Source: JANQOH01 sp965242575 (GTDB lineage Bacteria; Pseudomonadota; Alphaproteobacteria; UBA7887). From it: a stretch of 64,000 bases of DNA. Below, in pieces: positions 15,344 through 25,700 of the stretch. The DNA lies in the NCBI GenBank assembly GCA_965242575.1, contig OZ251461.1, forward strand, positions 1,426,001 through 1,490,000, in the 5' to 3' direction. The notes beneath the pieces are model-generated. The model was not told the DNA's origin. It worked only from the letters and a program-made list of their open reading frames with translations, and did not search any database. Every line of letters begins with the position of its first letter. The first letter of the stretch is position 1. Position numbers and translations under genes: made by a program.

Positions 15344-16101
15344 AGTCCGGGGGGCTTGCCGCGCGTCCACAGCGCGGCGCGGACGGCGCCGTCGGCGAAC
15401 ACGTCGCGCGAGGCGGCGCGGTGGCCCAGCTCCACCCGTTCTCCGTCGGCGGCGAAGACGACCGTGTGGTCGCCGGGGACCGCGCCGCCGCGCAGGACCG
15501 CGTAGCCGATGTCGCCGCGCCGGCGCGGGCCGGTGTAGCCGTCGCGCCCACGCGCCGCCGCCTTGTCGTGGTCCACCCCGCGTCCGGCCGCCGCCGCCCG
15601 CCCCAGTCCGAGCGCGGTTCCCGACGGCGCGTCGACCTTGTGGCGGTGGTGCATTTCGACGATTTCGACGTCGTATTCGTCGCCGAGGACCGCCGCCGCG
15701 CGTTCGACGAGCGCGAACAGCAGGTTCACGCCGACGCTCATGTTCGGCGCCCAGACCACCGGCGCCCGCTCCGCCGCCGCGCGCAAGGCGGCGGCCTGCG
15801 CCGCGTCCAGCCCGGTGGAGCCGATGACGTGCGCCGTCCCCGTCGCCGCGGCGAGCTGCGCATGCGCCGCCGTCGCCTCCGGCGTGGAGAATTCGATCGC
15901 CGCGTCGCACGCCGCGAACACGGCGCGGGCGTCGGCACCCACGACGATCCCGGCGCCGCCGATGGCGCTTCCGACGGCGGGATGATCCGGACGCTCCGCC
16001 GCCGCCGCGAGTTCCGCGCCCGGCCAATCGTCGATGCGGCGCACGAGGGTCGTTCCCATCCGCCCGCCCGCGCCGAGAACGCCGATTTTCATGTCCTGCA
16101 T
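15277..16101 (-). CDS. dapB: 4-hydroxy-tetrahydrodipicolinate reductase
   Basis: A 274-residue enzyme of lysine and diaminopimelate synthesis that reduces the DapA product with NAD(P)H. The N-terminal nucleotide-binding motif is GVLGAGGRMG, and the catalytic region is EMHHRHKVDAPSGTA, holding the active-site His and Lys. ATG 16101 follows AAAGGAGCGCGC and is preferred to ATG 16092. It is the last gene of a minus-strand run after the YhaN-like gene, 12 bases away. As dapB is usually essential, the 26-kb interval between the two IS5 copies cannot be a simple dispensable element. Confidence 0.95.
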   Translation of the reverse strand: MQDMKIGVLGAGGRMGTTLVRRIDDWPGAELAAAAERPDHPAVGSAIGGAGIVVGADARAVFAACDAAIEFSTPEATAAHAQLAAATGTAHVIGSTGLDAAQAAALRAAAERAPVVWAPNMSVGVNLLFALVERAAAVLGDEYDVEIVEMHHRHKVDAPSGTALGLGRAAAAGRGVDHDKAAARGRDGYTGPRRRGDIGYAVLRGGAVPGDHTVVFAADGERVELGHRAASRDVFADGAVRAALWTRGKPPGLYDMRDVLGLERSPSSAPRSAR

Positions 16102-16112
16102 GCGCGCTCCTT

Positions 16113-19100
16113 TCACGCGGCGGAAGGGTCGGGAAGTTGGTGTATCCCGGCGGCGGGGCAAACCTCGCGGGCGATGTCGCAAAGATGCCGATGATGGCTG
16201 AGATAGACGACCTGGCCGTATTCGGCCATACCCGCGAACAGCCGGAACGCCTCCTCGGCGCGGAAGTCGTCGAAGGTTTCGAGAATGTCGTCGGCGATGA
16301 AGGGGACCGGCCCGTGCCGGTCGACGAATTCGCGGTATCCGGCGACGCGCAGTGCGAGATAGAGCTGGAAGCGCGCGCCCTTCGACATTTCGGACGCCAG
16401 CTTCGCGCCGCCGCCTTTCGGGACGCCGATCAGGACCTCGCCCTTGTCCGTCAGCTGCGATTCGAGCCGTTCGTAGGCGCCGCGGCTGACGGTGCGGAAC
16501 GCCTCCGATGCGTTCTTCATCATCGAGCTGCGGTGCGCCTCGCGGTAGGCGTCGAGCGCGCGCTCGGCGGCGGCGACCCCGAGCCGGATTCGCAGCCAAT
16601 CGCGCGCGCGGTCCTCGATTTCGAGCAGCACCGTCCGGCGCTTCTGTTCGAGCTGCGCCGCATCGTCCTCGTCGTCGACCGCCTTGAGCGCGTGGTCGGC
16701 CTGTTGCAATTCGGCGAAGAGCGCCTGTTTGCGGGCGGCGGCGTCCTCCAGTTTCGCCTTGACTTCGGCCGCTTTCGCCTCGAGGGCTTCGCGGTCGGCG
16801 TCGGCAAGCGCGGCCTCCGCCTCTTGCGGCGACGCGGCGCCCATCGCCTCGACCAGCCGCGCCTCGCGTTCGGACAGTTCCTTGCGCAACCCGGCGCGGC
16901 GCTCCGTCCTGCGCAATTCCTTCTCGACCTCCGGCAGAGTGTCGACTTCGAACATGGCGAACATGGGCCCGGCCTCGGCGCGCAGTTCGGCCATGTCGTT
17001 CGTGGCTTGGGCGCGCTCTCCCGCAACTCCCTCTATCTTCTTCTTCAATGCGTCCCGGCTCTTTCGCCGGTCGGCTTCCCCGGCAAGGCGCGCCTTCAGG
17101 GCGTCGTAATGCGCGAGGACTCTCGCCGCGTCGAAATTTTCGCCGATTCGTTCGACGAGTTCCTTTACTTCGGCGTTGAACTCCGCCTGGTTCCGTTCCA
17201 TCCCCGCGATTTGGCGGGCGACAGGCTCGCGCTCCCGGCGGGCGGCTTCGAGTTCCGCCGCCGCGTCGAGAAGCCGCCGCGCCTCCGCCGTCGAAGGCGG
17301 CGGGTCGATTTCTCCCAGCCAGCAGCGAGACAGCGCCTCGTCCCATTCGCGGCGCCAAGCCTTGTCGTCGTTCTCGGCGCGGCGCGCTTCGGCGCGGCGG
17401 CGCTCGAGGGTCGCCCGCGCCGTTTCGAGATTGCGCGTCGCCGCCGCCGCCCGCGTCCGACGGTCCTTTTCCGCGTCCGCCGCCGCCCCCGCCGCCGCCG
17501 TCAGTTTCTCCATGTCGTCCGCCGGATGCGGGGCGGCGCCGACGGCGGCGAGAGCCTCGGCGAGCCGCGCGCGCAGCCGGCGTCCGTCCTCCCCGGCGCG
17601 CGCAATCTCCGCGTCTTCGCCGCGCGCCTCCTTCAGGGCGGAGAGAATATCGCCGCGCCGCGCCGTCCACGCCGCGAGCCGGGGCAGCGACACGTCCGGC
17701 GGCATGGCCGCAGCGCCGGAGCGGATCACGGCGGCGACCGATGCGGCTATCTCGTCGATAACCTTTCGCCGCCGCCGCCGCGCGCGGGAAAGTTCTTCGG
17801 CGTTACGCTTCGCCTTCGCGGCCGCCGCGCGCAGGTCCTCGCCAGCCTGCCGCACGCGGGCGAGCGCGCCGGCATGGGCGAGGCGGTTGTCGGCCGCGGC
17901 GTCGTGCGCGTTCATCCGATCCGCGAAAACATCGGCGGTTTCCGCGTCCAGCGCCGCGCGATGGCGGGTCCATGCCTCGTCGCGCGCCGCCCGCAGCGCC
18001 GCCGCCTCGTCGTCGTCTGCGACGCCGGTCTCCGTCTTCGCCGCGCCGGCGCGGGCGGAGAGCGCGGCGCGTTCGTCCGCGAGGCGGGCTTCCTCGGCTT
18101 CGAGGCCCTCGATGTCCTTTTCCGCCGCCGCCAGCGCCGTCTTCCACGCCTCCAGTTCTTCGGGTTCGGGCGCCTCCACCCGCGCCAGATCTTCCGCGCC
18201 GCCGCTCCACGGCCGCAATTGTTCGATCTTGTCGTCCAGATCGTCCGCCCGGGCGCGGCGGCGCGCCTCGTGGAGGTTCAGGCGCGTCCGCCAGTCGCCG
18301 CGTCGCGTATCGTCGAGAGTGGCGACCAACCGCGCGAACGCTGCATCGCGTCCAGCGTCCGACGCCGCCTGGCCTTCCGCGCACGCCTTCTTCGCCCGCT
18401 CCGCCTCGGCCTCCGCGTCCCGCAGTTCCGCCGCCGCGCCCTTCCGGCGCTCCTCCACGCCGGCCCGCCTTTCGATCAGGTCGCGCAACGCGCCGCCCGC
18501 GGCGGCGGGAACGACAAGAGCCGCGGGGTCGGCGCCGGAGTCTTTCTCCAGCCGGTGCAGAACGGCGGCGATGTTTCCGTCGATATTCGCCAGCGTATCG
18601 CGTCGTCTCGGCAGGTCTTCCCGCTCACCGGGGTAACGCGCGCCGAGCGCGTCGAGCCGCGCGATACGATCCTCCAGGGCCAGAATCGCCTCGTCCGCGG
18701 TCAGGGACCGATGCTCCTCCTCAAGGTCCCGCTTCTGCTTCTCGAGGTTCTCCAGTTTCGCGGCCCGCCGGGGCTCGTCGCGCAGCAGCGGGCCGATACG
18801 GTCGAACCAGGCCCGCGGCGGTTCGGGCAGATTCGCCAAGCCCGCGAGCTCCTCGCGCAACCGGCGGATCTCCGCGAGCCAGGGCAGCGCGGCAAGCCGG
18901 CGTTCGACGCCGGCGCGCGCCGTCTCCAGCTTCGCGACTTCCGCCGCCGCGTCGTCATAGGATTGACGCGCCGCTGCGTGCGCCTTTGCGAGAGCCGCGT
19001 AAGCGGGCGCCGCCATGTCCAGCCGTTTCTTCTCCTCCGCGAGGTTCGCGAGCTGCTTCTTCAACTCGTTAAGTTTCGTCTTTCTCGCCCGTTCCCGGTG

Positions 19101-19634
19101 AAATTCATCGGCGTTTTCGCGAAGCTCCTTCAGGGTTTCGCTCAGCTCCACGAGTCCGGCCCCGCCGGCGAAGAGCGCCCGGCCGACATCGCCCTCGCTT
19201 TTCAGAATTTCGTCGCCGCCGGCCTCCAGCGTATCGTCGTCGAGCGAGAACATCGCCTTGTAGTTCTCGCGGGTCATCCCGCCGAGGGCGTTGGCGAGCC
19301 GGCCTTCGGGGACCTCCTTGCCGCCGCCGTCGAGAAGGCTGCCCTGTCTCTTGCGGATACGGACGAAGCGGCGCGGCGCGCCGTCGATTTCAAGGTCGGT
19401 CTCCACCCGCATGGCGTTGTAGCCGTGGAGAAAGGCGTAGCGGCTGCGGAGCTCGAAAGCGAACAAGAGGTCGAGGAACCCGGCCAGCGCGGTGGACTTG
19501 CCGGCCTCGTTCGGACCGTAGATCACGTGCAGGTCCGGTTCGCCCTTCTTCCGTTCTCCGAAGTCGACGGTGGGTTTGTCGTCGGAGTCGGAGAACATGC
19601 CGTATCGCGACAGGATCAGCCGGCGCAGACGCAT
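16113..19634 (-). CDS. SbcC/YhaN-like AAA ATPase
   Basis: An 1173-residue SMC-like protein. Starting ATG 19634: MRLRRLILSRYGMF, Walker A YGPNEAGKS around residue 40, a very long Ala/Glu/Arg-rich coiled coil, and at the C-terminus a signature-like segment (SKGARFQLYLALR), Walker B (PFIADDILETFD) and a switch His (VVYLSHHRHL). This is the YhaN family, partner of YhaO-type nucleases and related to SbcC/Rad50, acting on DNA ends. The nuclease gene ends five bases upstream, so the two are one operon with dapB behind them. Confidence 0.85.
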   Translation of the reverse strand: MRLRRLILSRYGMFSDSDDKPTVDFGERKKGEPDLHVIYGPNEAGKSTALAGFLDLLFAFELRSRYAFLHGYNAMRVETDLEIDGAPRRFVRIRKRQGSLLDGGGKEVPEGRLANALGGMTRENYKAMFSLDDDTLEAGGDEILKSEGDVGRALFAGGAGLVELSETLKELRENADEFHRERARKTKLNELKKQLANLAEEKKRLDMAAPAYAALAKAHAAARQSYDDAAAEVAKLETARAGVERRLAALPWLAEIRRLREELAGLANLPEPPRAWFDRIGPLLRDEPRRAAKLENLEKQKRDLEEEHRSLTADEAILALEDRIARLDALGARYPGEREDLPRRRDTLANIDGNIAAVLHRLEKDSGADPAALVVPAAAGGALRDLIERRAGVEERRKGAAAELRDAEAEAERAKKACAEGQAASDAGRDAAFARLVATLDDTRRGDWRTRLNLHEARRRARADDLDDKIEQLRPWSGGAEDLARVEAPEPEELEAWKTALAAAEKDIEGLEAEEARLADERAALSARAGAAKTETGVADDDEAAALRAARDEAWTRHRAALDAETADVFADRMNAHDAAADNRLAHAGALARVRQAGEDLRAAAAKAKRNAEELSRARRRRRKVIDEIAASVAAVIRSGAAAMPPDVSLPRLAAWTARRGDILSALKEARGEDAEIARAGEDGRRLRARLAEALAAVGAAPHPADDMEKLTAAAGAAADAEKDRRTRAAAATRNLETARATLERRRAEARRAENDDKAWRREWDEALSRCWLGEIDPPPSTAEARRLLDAAAELEAARREREPVARQIAGMERNQAEFNAEVKELVERIGENFDAARVLAHYDALKARLAGEADRRKSRDALKKKIEGVAGERAQATNDMAELRAEAGPMFAMFEVDTLPEVEKELRRTERRAGLRKELSEREARLVEAMGAASPQEAEAALADADREALEAKAAEVKAKLEDAAARKQALFAELQQADHALKAVDDEDDAAQLEQKRRTVLLEIEDRARDWLRIRLGVAAAERALDAYREAHRSSMMKNASEAFRTVSRGAYERLESQLTDKGEVLIGVPKGGGAKLASEMSKGARFQLYLALRVAGYREFVDRHGPVPFIADDILETFDDFRAEEAFRLFAGMAEYGQVVYLSHHRHLCDIAREVCPAAGIHQLPDPSAA

Positions 19635-19639
19635 CGATC

Positions 19640-20896
19640 CTACGCGCCCCCGCGAAGGCGGGCGAGTACGGCTTCGCGTCCTTCGTCGATCAGCCCGGCA
19701 AGCGTCGCCTCCCGATCCTCCGGGTTGGCTCCGAGCGCGCGGCGCGCCTCCGGGGGGAGCGCCCGTTCGATCTCCTCCATCGCGCGGTCCGCTTCCGCGC
19801 GAAACTCCTCCGAACGCGCCGCGGACCCCCGCATCGCCTTCGCGAGCTCCCCGAACGCCCCCGGGTTCGAGTCCGCCTTTCCGGGTTCCCGGGTCGCGAT
19901 CTCGACCTTCTCGATCCAGGCGTTCCCGGCCATGCCGGCGCGGTGACGGGCTTCGGTCTCGACCCGTTCCGGCTCGCGCCGCAACCACCAGTTCAACGGA
20001 GTCCCGCCGGTCAGCTTCAGCCGCACGACCAGATGCTCCGCCTCAACGCCGGCGCGGAGTTCGTCCAGCGTTTCGCCCACGCGCCGCGCCATCTCGCGAG
20101 GCTCCTCCGCTCCGGCGAGATCGACCTCGACGCGCTCGAACTGCGCCACGTTCACCGGGTGCTCGGTGCACTCGACGGATCGGTCATCGCCGATATGGAC
20201 CAGCGTCACCGATTTGGGTCCCGCCTCGTCGATATAGCGCCCCTGCGGCATCCCGGGCATCGTGATGTGCGGGTTCTCATGGTGCACCTCTCGCTTGTGG
20301 ACGTGGCCCAGGCACCAGTAATCGAACCCGTGGTCGACGAGATCGCGGACGGCGCACGGCGCGTAATCGTCGTGCTCCCGCGCGCCCGCCAAACTCGTGT
20401 GCAGCAGGCCGATATTGAACGCTTCGTCGACTTGCGGCTTGAACTTCGGAACGAGGCTGTCCGGCGCTTTCGGCTTGGCGAAACTCACGCCATGTACCGC
20501 GACAGGGAGCGCGTCGTCGGGCCGCTCGATCTTCACCGCCTCGCCCCGTCCGCCGAACACTTTCACGCCCTCCGGCAAGACGAGCTCCCGGGTGATCCGC
20601 GACTCCGCATCGTGGTTACCGCGGACGATGAACGTCCGGATACCCTCATCGTCCAGCCGCTTCAATTGCCCGGCGAGGAACAGCGCCGTCTTCATCGACG
20701 TCTGCCCGCCGTCGTACAAGTCGCCGGCGATCATGAGCGCGTCGACCTGCTCCTCCAGGCACAGTTCGACGATGTTCTCGAACGCTTGCCGGGTCGCGCG
20801 GCCGATCAGATCTTCGAGCTCGCGGTCGCGCAGCGCCAGCGAGCGCAGCGGCGAGTCGAGGTGGATGTCGGCCGTGTGGACGAAGCGGAACGGCAT
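19640..20896 (-). CDS. SbcD/YhaO-like DNA repair exonuclease
   Basis: A 418-residue metallophosphoesterase. The dimetal motifs are HTADIHLDSP, MIAGDLYDGG, VRGNHDAES, GLLHTSLAG and LGHVHKRE, in the usual order for calcineurin-like nucleases of the Mre11/SbcD class. The C-terminal half is the YhaO-specific helical region. It forms a likely nuclease-ATPase complex with the adjacent YhaN-like protein. It starts at ATG 20896, three bases from the stop of the Ldh-type gene, so the operon may begin farther upstream. Confidence 0.9.
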   Translation of the reverse strand: MPFRFVHTADIHLDSPLRSLALRDRELEDLIGRATRQAFENIVELCLEEQVDALMIAGDLYDGGQTSMKTALFLAGQLKRLDDEGIRTFIVRGNHDAESRITRELVLPEGVKVFGGRGEAVKIERPDDALPVAVHGVSFAKPKAPDSLVPKFKPQVDEAFNIGLLHTSLAGAREHDDYAPCAVRDLVDHGFDYWCLGHVHKREVHHENPHITMPGMPQGRYIDEAGPKSVTLVHIGDDRSVECTEHPVNVAQFERVEVDLAGAEEPREMARRVGETLDELRAGVEAEHLVVRLKLTGGTPLNWWLRREPERVETEARHRAGMAGNAWIEKVEIATREPGKADSNPGAFGELAKAMRGSAARSEEFRAEADRAMEEIERALPPEARRALGANPEDREATLAGLIDEGREAVLARLRGGA

Positions 20897-20899
20897 GGG

Positions 20900-21958
20900 T
20901 CAGAGCGGCTCCGGCTCCGGCACGTTCAGCCGCGCCAGCGTCGCGCGGATTTTCGTCCATACCGCGTCGTCGACCGGAATTCCGCCCGCCGTCCGCTCGG
21001 CGCGATGCTCCGCCTCGAAGTCCCCCGGCATCCGCACCCGGTCCACTCCCGGCAGCGGGCGGCTGGCGCGGAGGTAGGCCGCCAGCCGGCGCGCCCTGGC
21101 CTCATAAACATCGCGCGCGGCGAACGCCTCCGGGTCGATGGCGATGTGGAAGGTCCCGTTGTCGAGCGCCGCGTCGTCGCGGTCCGGGGCGCCGCCGGCG
21201 CCGCCGAGCGCGCCGCACAGCAGGTCCACGACCACCGCCAGCCCGAACCCCTTATGGCCGAAGGCGAGGCCGCCCAGCGGCAGCGCCGCGCCGGCGCGGT
21301 CCATGAACGCCGCCGGGTCGGTCGTCGGCGTCCCGTCCTCGTCCAGCATCGCGCCCTCCGGCAGGGCAGCGCCGCGGTCGCGCGCCTGGCGGACCTTGTT
21401 CATGGCGATCTGCGAGGTCGACATGTCGAGCAGGATCGGGTCGCCGTCGGGGTTGGGAAAGCCCGCCGCTACGGGGTTCGCGCCGATGCGCCGCTCGATC
21501 CCGCCATGCGCGGCGATCGAAATTCCCCGCCCCTGCGCGTTGCAGAAGGTCAGGCCGACGAACCCCGCCGCCGCCGCCATTTCGGGGTAGGCGCCCACCC
21601 GCCCGACGTGTTCGTTGTTCCGCACCGCGACGGCGGCTATGCGCACGGTCCGCGCCTTCTCCACCGCCAGCGCCATGCCGCGCCCGGCGGCGAGGTGGCC
21701 CAGCGTGCGCCCGCCGTCGAGGATCGCCGTCGCCGGCGTTTCGGAGACGACCTGCGCCCGCCCCGCCGGGTCGATCAGCCCGTCGCGGACGCGCTGGACG
21801 TAGACGGGGACGTGCCGCACCCCGTGGCTGTCGTGCCCCGCCAGGTTCGATTCGACCATCAGATGGGCGATGCGCTCCGCGTCGGCGGCGGAGAACCCGG
21901 CGGCCGCGAAGGTCCGGGCGCACATGCGGCGCAGGCTCCCGGCGCTGAAGCGCGGCAT
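20900..21958 (-). CDS. Malate/L-lactate (Ldh type 2) NAD(P)-dependent dehydrogenase
   Basis: A 352-residue protein with the hallmarks of the Ldh_2 superfamily: ESNLAGHDSHGVRHVPVYVQ near the N-terminus, NNEHVGRVGAYPEMAA, CNAQGRGISIAAHGG and FGHKGFGLAVVVDLL. Enzymes of this family reduce or oxidise 2-oxo/2-hydroxy acids, such as malate, lactate, ureidoglycolate or delta1-piperideine-2-carboxylate. ATG 21958 follows GGAGG. Its 5' end was duplicated together with the divergent HTH gene promoter (22418-22594). Confidence 0.85.
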   Translation of the reverse strand: MPRFSAGSLRRMCARTFAAAGFSAADAERIAHLMVESNLAGHDSHGVRHVPVYVQRVRDGLIDPAGRAQVVSETPATAILDGGRTLGHLAAGRGMALAVEKARTVRIAAVAVRNNEHVGRVGAYPEMAAAAGFVGLTFCNAQGRGISIAAHGGIERRIGANPVAAGFPNPDGDPILLDMSTSQIAMNKVRQARDRGAALPEGAMLDEDGTPTTDPAAFMDRAGAALPLGGLAFGHKGFGLAVVVDLLCGALGGAGGAPDRDDAALDNGTFHIAIDPEAFAARDVYEARARRLAAYLRASRPLPGVDRVRMPGDFEAEHRAERTAGGIPVDDAVWTKIRATLARLNVPEPEPL

Positions 21959-22237
21959 GGCGGCCTCCTCGTCCCCCCGGCGGCGGCGCGCACCCTGCCG
22001 GAGCCGCCGCGCCCGGTCAAACCGCACGCGGCGGCCCGAAGCGCCGCCCGCCGCGGTTCGCATCACAGGCGGAGCGCGATCCCGATCCGCTTTCCCGGAC
22101 CCCCGGGGAGATCGGAGGAGCGGAGCTTCGGCCTGCGCGCACGCTTCGCGAGGCGCGCGGCCGAGGCGAGGACGAGGCCGCCCTCGTCCGCGGGACCGAG
22201 CGTGCGAAATTTAATTTCGGCATGGGTATTGTATTGT

Positions 22238-22254
22238 GTAACGCGACGGGCTAC
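22238..22254. promoter_or_regulatory. Operator-like inverted repeat, copy 1
   Basis: GTAAC-GCGACGG-GCTAC, with one mismatch in the arms, upstream of the truncated HTH gene. It is the counterpart of the perfect repeat at 22700-22716. Confidence 0.45.
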
Positions 22255-22287
22255 ATAGCCGCCAACAGTGTCGCGGAGAACCTCGCC

Positions 22288-22422
22288 ATGTGGAAGCCAC
22301 CGGATCGCCCCCCGCACCCCGGATCCGTCGTCAGGGAGCGCATCATCCCCCGAGGCATGACGGTTACGGAGGCCGCCAAAAGGCTGGGCGTCGGCAGGCC
22401 GGCCCTCTCCAACCTGCTGAGC
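22288..22422 (+). pseudogene. 5' fragment of the HTH/nuclease-like gene
   Basis: About 45 codons from ATG 22288 match the start of the gene at 22752: RPPHPGSVVRERIIPRGMTV, then EAAKRLGVGRPALSNLL. Similarity stops in the middle of the helix-turn-helix, where the sequence joins a copy of the Ldh gene 5' end. It is the left junction of a tandem duplication. Confidence 0.8.
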
Positions 22423-22594
22423 GCACACGCTGGACGTAAACGGGGACGCGCCGCACCCCGTGGCTGTCGTGATCCGCCAGGTTCGATTCGACCATCGGAT
22501 GGGCGATGCGCTCCGCGTCGGCGACGGCGAACCCGGCGGCCGCGAAGGTCCGGGCGCACATGCGGCGCGGGCTCCCGACGCTGAAGCGCGGCAT
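22418..22594 (-). pseudogene. 5' fragment of the Ldh-type dehydrogenase gene
   Basis: About 59 codons on the minus strand from ATG 22594 repeat the beginning of the gene at 20900-21958 with several changes: RRMCARTFAAAGF, DAERIAHPMVESNL, DSHGVRRVPVYVQRVR. It ends abruptly at the junction with the HTH fragment. Together with that fragment it shows that one divergent promoter region was copied in tandem and then drifted. Confidence 0.8.
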
Positions 22595-22665
22595 GGCGGC
22601 CTCCTTGTCCTCTCGGGCGGCGGCGCGCACCTGCCGGATCCGCCTTCGTCCGCGGGACCTAACGC

Positions 22666-22694
22666 TTGAAAATTAGTTTCGGCGCGGCTATCGT
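22666..22694 (+). promoter_or_regulatory. Promoter of the HTH/nuclease-like gene
   Basis: TTGAAA (22666-22671) and TATCGT (22689-22694) with a 17-bp spacer, followed at once by the palindrome at 22700-22716. The spacing fits a repressor that blocks initiation. Confidence 0.5.
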
Positions 22695-22699
22695 ATCGC

Positions 22700-22716
22700 G
22701 TAGCGCAATGGGCTAC
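22700..22716. promoter_or_regulatory. Operator-like inverted repeat, copy 2
   Basis: GTAGC-GCAATGG-GCTAC is a perfect inverted repeat with 5-bp arms and a 7-bp centre, just downstream of the -10 box. A HigA-type HTH is encoded by the gene itself, so autoregulation is a reasonable inference. Confidence 0.5.
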
Positions 22717-22751
22717 ATACGTCGCGCGGTGCCGCCGCGGAGGACCTCGCC

Positions 22752-25700
22752 ATGCAGGAACGACCGGATCGCTCTCCACACCCCGGCGCCGTCGTCAGGG
22801 AGCGTGTCATCCCCCAGGGCATGACGGTCACGGAGGCCGCCAAAAGGCTGGGTGTCGGCAGGCCGGCCCTCTCCAACCTGTTGAACGGCCGCTCCGCGCT
22901 CTCGCCCGATATGGCCGTCAGGCTGGAAAAAGCGTTCGGAGCCGACCGCAAGGAACTTCTCGACCTCCAGGCGGCGCTCGGCCGATACGATCTCGGCGGG
23001 AAGGAACAGGTTATCCCCGTCCCCGCCTACGCGCCGCCCTTCCTCGACATTAAGGCCAAGTCCATCCACGACTGGGCGGACGGCATTGAGGCGCGCAGCC
23101 TGTTGCCCGTGCTCCTGCGCAAGCTCGTTCATTCCACCAGCCGCGACCTCCGCCGGGTCGATTTCCCCGGCTATGACAACGCCGAGCGCAAGGGTTGGGA
23201 TGGAATGATCGAGGCGGGCGCGGCGACGCCGTGGATCCCCGGCGGGACGTCCGGGTGGGAGTTCGGGACTGACCGAGACCCGCGCCGCAAGGCCAATAAG
23301 GACTACGCCGCCCGCATCCGCTCCACGCCTCCGGCCGAGAGGGAGGAGATCGCCTTCGTGTTCGTCACCCCGCGCAACTGGCCCGGCAAGGACGACTGGG
23401 CCGGCGCCAGGCGGGCGGAGGGCGAATGGCGGGACGTGCGCGCCCTCGACGCGAGCGACCTGGAGCAGTGGATCGAACACGCCGTCCCCGCGCAAATGTG
23501 GATGGCCGAGCAGCTCGGCCTCCCGACGGACGGCTTCGATACGCTCGACCGGTGGTGGACGCGATGGGCCGAAGCGAGCGACCCACCGATGACTCCCGCC
23601 ATATTCGACGCCGCGATAACGGAGCATCGCGATACGCTGGAAAACTGGCTCGCGAAAGACAGCGAAGGGCCTCTCGTCGTTACCGCCGATTCCTGGGAAG
23701 AGGCCGGCGCGTTTCTCGCCTGCGTCTTCCGATGCGATGACGTCATGGCGCGCTGGAGAGACCTCGCGGCGATATTCCACTCCGCCCCGACGTTGCGGAA
23801 ACTGGCGTCGTCGGAGGCGAATTTCATCCCTATCGCCCGATCCGAAGAGGCCGAGCACGAACTGTCGTCCATATACCGTCGGCGCCACTGCATCGTCGTC
23901 CGTCCCCGCAACGACGTCCGCTCGACGACCCACATAGCCCTCCGCCAGCTGAACCGCGACGCCTTCGCGACGGCGCTTGCCGGCATGGGCATCGACGACG
24001 ACCAAGTGGACCGGCTGGCCCGGGAAACCGGCCGCTCGCCGACCATCCTGCGGCGGCGGCGCTCTAAGATCCCCGCTATCCGGACGCCTCGGTGGGCGGA
24101 CGCCGAAACGGCGAGAGACTTGGTCCCGCTGGTTCTGATCGGGGCATGGCGCGACGACTTCGAGCCGGACCGGGAGATCCTGTCGACTCTCGCCGACAGG
24201 CCCTACGCGGAAATTCGAACGACTATCGCCCGACTGCGGGAATTCGACGACAGCCCCGTCTGGAGCGTCGGGCGCCATCGCGGCATCGTGTCGAAGATGG
24301 ATGCGTTCTTTGCCATAAGCGGGCAGATCGTCGAAACCGATCTGGATGACTTTTTCCTGCTGGCCGAGTACGTGCTGGCCGAGGAGGATCCCGCCCTCGA
24401 TTTGCCGGAAAGCGACAGATGGGCTGCGGCGCTATACGGCAAGGTTCGGCACCATTCCGACGTCCTTCGCGATGGTATCCGCGAAACCCTCGTCATACTC
24501 TCCGTCCATGGCAACGACCTGCTCCGCGCCCGAACCGACATCGACGTCGAGGGTCACGTCGCATCGCTCGTGCGCAGACTGCTCACACCCCTGACCGTCG
24601 ACAAATTGCTGTCGCATGACAGAGATCTTCCGTCCTACGCCGAAGCAGATCCGGATATGTTTCTGAACCTCATCGAGGAGGATCTCCGACGATCCCAACC
24701 GGCCGTTTTCGGCCTGCTGAAACCTGTGGAGAATACCCTGTTCAGCCGATGCCCGAGGACCGGCTTGCTCTGGGCTCTCGAATGTCTGGCATGGAAGAAT
24801 CTGGGCCGTGTGAGCCCGATACTCGCACGACTGTCGAGTATCGAGATACATGATAATTACACGAACAAGCCGATCGCCAGTCTGGAATCCGTCTATCGGT
24901 GCTGGCTGCCGCAGACGGCCGCGCCGCTTGAGGAGAGAATAAGCTCCCTCCGGGTATTGGCGAAGAAATTCCCCGATATCGGTTGGACAATTTGCATGGC
25001 GCAGCTATACGGCGGCCCGCGAATGGCGCTGCCCAACTATCGCCCGCGCTGGCGTAACGATGCGTCCGGCGTAGGCCACCATGCGGTAACCAATCAAGAG
25101 AGAATTGCCTTCGCACGGGAATCTCTTGACATCGCGCTTGGTTGGCCGCAGCACGACCACGGAAAACTTGGAGACTTGGTGGAGAATATTCAGTGGGTCG
25201 GAGAAACCGACAAGGAAACGATATGGGATTTGGTGGACGAGTGGGCAGAGTCGGAGAGCAATCAGCATGCCAGGGCGAATCTCCTGAAGCGGATTCGCGA
25301 ATCCGTGTTCACGCTCCGCGCCTTGCGTCAAGGCGCGAATGAGAATACATTGAAGCGTGCGCGCGCCGCGTGCGCGCGCTTGGGGCCGGAAGATTCGGCG
25401 ATCCGAAACGCCAGGCTTTTCACCGATTTTGCCGTGGACTTTAATGACGCAGACGTCTCGGATGAAGATATGGACTATGAGGAACGCGAAGCGCGTGCAG
25501 ATCGGCTGCGCTCCGCGGCGATGAAGGAGATATGGACGGAGCGCGGTCATAAAGGCATCGTAGCGCTTATGGAGGAAGGCGGTATTCCCCATATGATAGG
25601 CTTCTTCCTGTCGCGTCACCTCGAGGACGAGGAGTCTCGCGTCGATTTCTTGCGGGACTGCCTGTCGCACGAGGGCGCGTTACGCGAAAAGATGAACGAG

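Noticed and set aside
19570..22258. Long plus-strand open frames opposite the YhaN/YhaO and Ldh genes
   Set aside because: They are antisense shadows in GC-rich DNA: no family motifs, Arg/Ala/Pro-biased composition, while the minus strand has complete conserved domains.
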